From contig CM031858.1 of the NCBI GenBank assembly GCA_018697195.1, positions 106,425,699-106,489,698 on the forward strand: DNA of 64,000 nucleotides, read 5' to 3'. The notes beneath the pieces are model-generated. The model saw nothing but the letters and a program-made list of their open reading frames with translations, had not been told where the DNA came from and searched no databases. Origin of the DNA: Certhia americana. Lineage: Eukaryota; Chordata; Aves; Passeriformes; Certhiidae. Made by a program: the position numbers and the translations under genes. This document shows positions 62,935-64,000 of this stretch, piece by piece; position 1 is the first letter of the stretch; the number at the start of each line of letters is the position of its first letter.

Positions 62935-64000
62935 CGCTGGCTGCCCGGCGGGGAAGGGGCTCCCGACTGTNNNNNNNNNNNNNNNNNNNNNNNNNNNNNN
63001 NNNNNNNNNNNNNNNNNNNNNNNNNNNNNNNNNNNNNNNNNNNNNNNNNNNNNNNNNNNNNNNNNNNNNNCCCCCCCCCACCCCCCACCCCCCCCCCAAA
63101 ACAGTTTTTCTGGCTACAGGAAAAACTGCATCAACTCTTGACTTTGACGAATTTATGTATCGTTAATTTCTCAAAGCAGGTGAAGACTGAGCTGTTGGTA
63201 AATAGTTCACATGCTGAAACTGGGTGGCAACTGACCCTACCTGTAGGGACTACAGCTATAAAAGTAGACAAAATTAGAAGGGCAGCCTCCATGACCACCC
63301 TCTCTCCATCACACAAACCCTGGAAGCCCACTGAGTGCATTCTCGTAGCGCTTTTTCTACAGACCTGCTGCAGATTCCAAGAGGACTTCTTAAAATGAAA
63401 AAGCTTTTAAAGAAGATATCTTCACTGTGTCAAAAAGAATGTGCCAATCTATTTTTGTATCAGCAATTGAAAGTGCACTTTTTCCTGTGGGGTATTTGTG
63501 TGTGTATCCGTGTGTGTGTGCGTGTGCGACACCAAACTGATCTCAGTCCAGGTGGTTGGCTTAGCTGTTTCCAAGTGTATCAGTTACTGATGGTGAAGAT
63601 CAAGGTGACCTTGCACGTTTACTTCTTGAAAACATAACTACTGGAAAAGTGGTAAATGGGATCATTTTTGGACGCTTGGAGTTTTTTTTATTCTCTGATC
63701 TTTCCAACATTGTACCTTTGAAAGGATTACACTACTACTACTACTGCGAGAGAAGGATCAGCAACTGACCTTAAGTTTTCAGTCATGTTTGTGGTAAAGA
63801 TGAAAGCATTAGTGTAAGATTTCCATGTCATGTTTTTTAAAAATATCTTGTGTTAAGCCACATGCGTATTTTTAACCTTCGCACTTTTCCCACTGTGGAG
63901 ATGGTTAGACTTGCACTCTGTAGTGTTGTATTTCTGTGCTCTATGTTAGAGTGCGTAATAAGCACATTTATTGTGCTCTATCTTAAAACAGTGTTTTATT
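62935..64000 (+). other. CABLES1: CABLES1 3' UTR, partial and interrupted by a gap
   Basis: This follows the TAG directly. I see no AATAAA or ATTAAA on the + strand up to the window end, so the UTR probably continues past 64000. It contains two GCACTTT heptamers (63475-63481 and 63881-63887), the match to the miR-17 family seed, one TTGCACT (63911-63917, miR-130/301 seed match), a TG-rich run at about 63497-63526 and five ACT units near 63730. On the opposite strand AATAAA occurs at 63967-63972 and 63995-64000. In mammals the next gene, TMEM241, is convergent (from memory), so these could belong to its 3' end. Confidence 0.7.
62971..63070. other. Assembly gap of exactly 100 N
   Basis: One hundred N, a conventional placeholder for a gap of unknown size. 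The left edge is GC-rich (CGGCGGGGAAGGGGC). The right edge is an almost pure C run (63071-63097). Predicted open frames across it are artefacts. True 3' UTR length and content here are unknown. Confidence 0.99.

Noticed and set aside
62759..63398. Open frames running through the N gap
   Set aside because: N bases translate as X and the frames join unrelated sequence on either side of the gap.
1..64000. tRNA, rRNA, CRISPR arrays, operons or a novel defence-type system
   Set aside because: No cloverleaf-like tRNA, regular spaced repeats or clustered genes seen; the window is a single vertebrate gene with large introns.

Overview
This is a stretch of vertebrate nuclear DNA, almost certainly from a bird. 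It is intron-rich, CpG-poor and has low repeat density. The only interspersed repeats I can recognise are two degraded 3' ends of CR1, the dominant LINE of bird genomes, and two solo-LTR-like insertions. There is no bacterial, phage or CRISPR content. The species cannot be fixed from the sequence alone.

The window carries one recognisable protein-coding gene, on the + strand: CABLES1 (Cdk5 and Abl enzyme substrate 1). Nine consecutive coding exons (28958-29029, 31268-31360, 38006-38083, 47855-47954, 49468-49624, 50405-50508, 59970-60076, 61041-61248, 62794-62934) join in one open frame. They encode the C-terminal 353 residues, ending in a TAG at 62932-62934. All exon junctions are GT/AG and reading phase is kept throughout. 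By comparison with the ten-exon mammalian gene (recalled, not searched) these are exons 2-10. Exon 1, which encodes the long N-terminal region, is not in the window, so the first 28.9 kb is the 3' part of intron 1.

Layout: 1-28957, intron 1, with a 25-bp-stem inverted repeat (1648-1732), an antisense solo LTR with intact 6-bp target duplication (13003-13350), two CR1 fragments and several AT-rich blocks that look like non-coding regulatory DNA. 28958-50508, exons 2-7, with large introns 3 and 4; intron 4 holds a second, less certain antisense LTR (44273-44954) and intron 5 a (CG)n(TG)n tract 231 bp before exon 6. 50509-59969, intron 7, with the best enhancer-like element of the window (about 52860-53180) and T/G-rich low-complexity DNA. 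59970-62934, exons 8-10, which encode the cyclin-box-like domain. 62935-64000, the start of the 3' UTR, interrupted by a 100-N assembly gap.

I found no undescribed multi-gene system. The observations most worth checking are the inverted repeat in intron 1, the palindromic homeodomain-type sites in intron 7, the Z-DNA-prone tract before exon 6, the weak donor of exon 2 next to three frame-neutral exons, and the abrupt GC rise in the last exon beside a G-quadruplex-prone gap edge.
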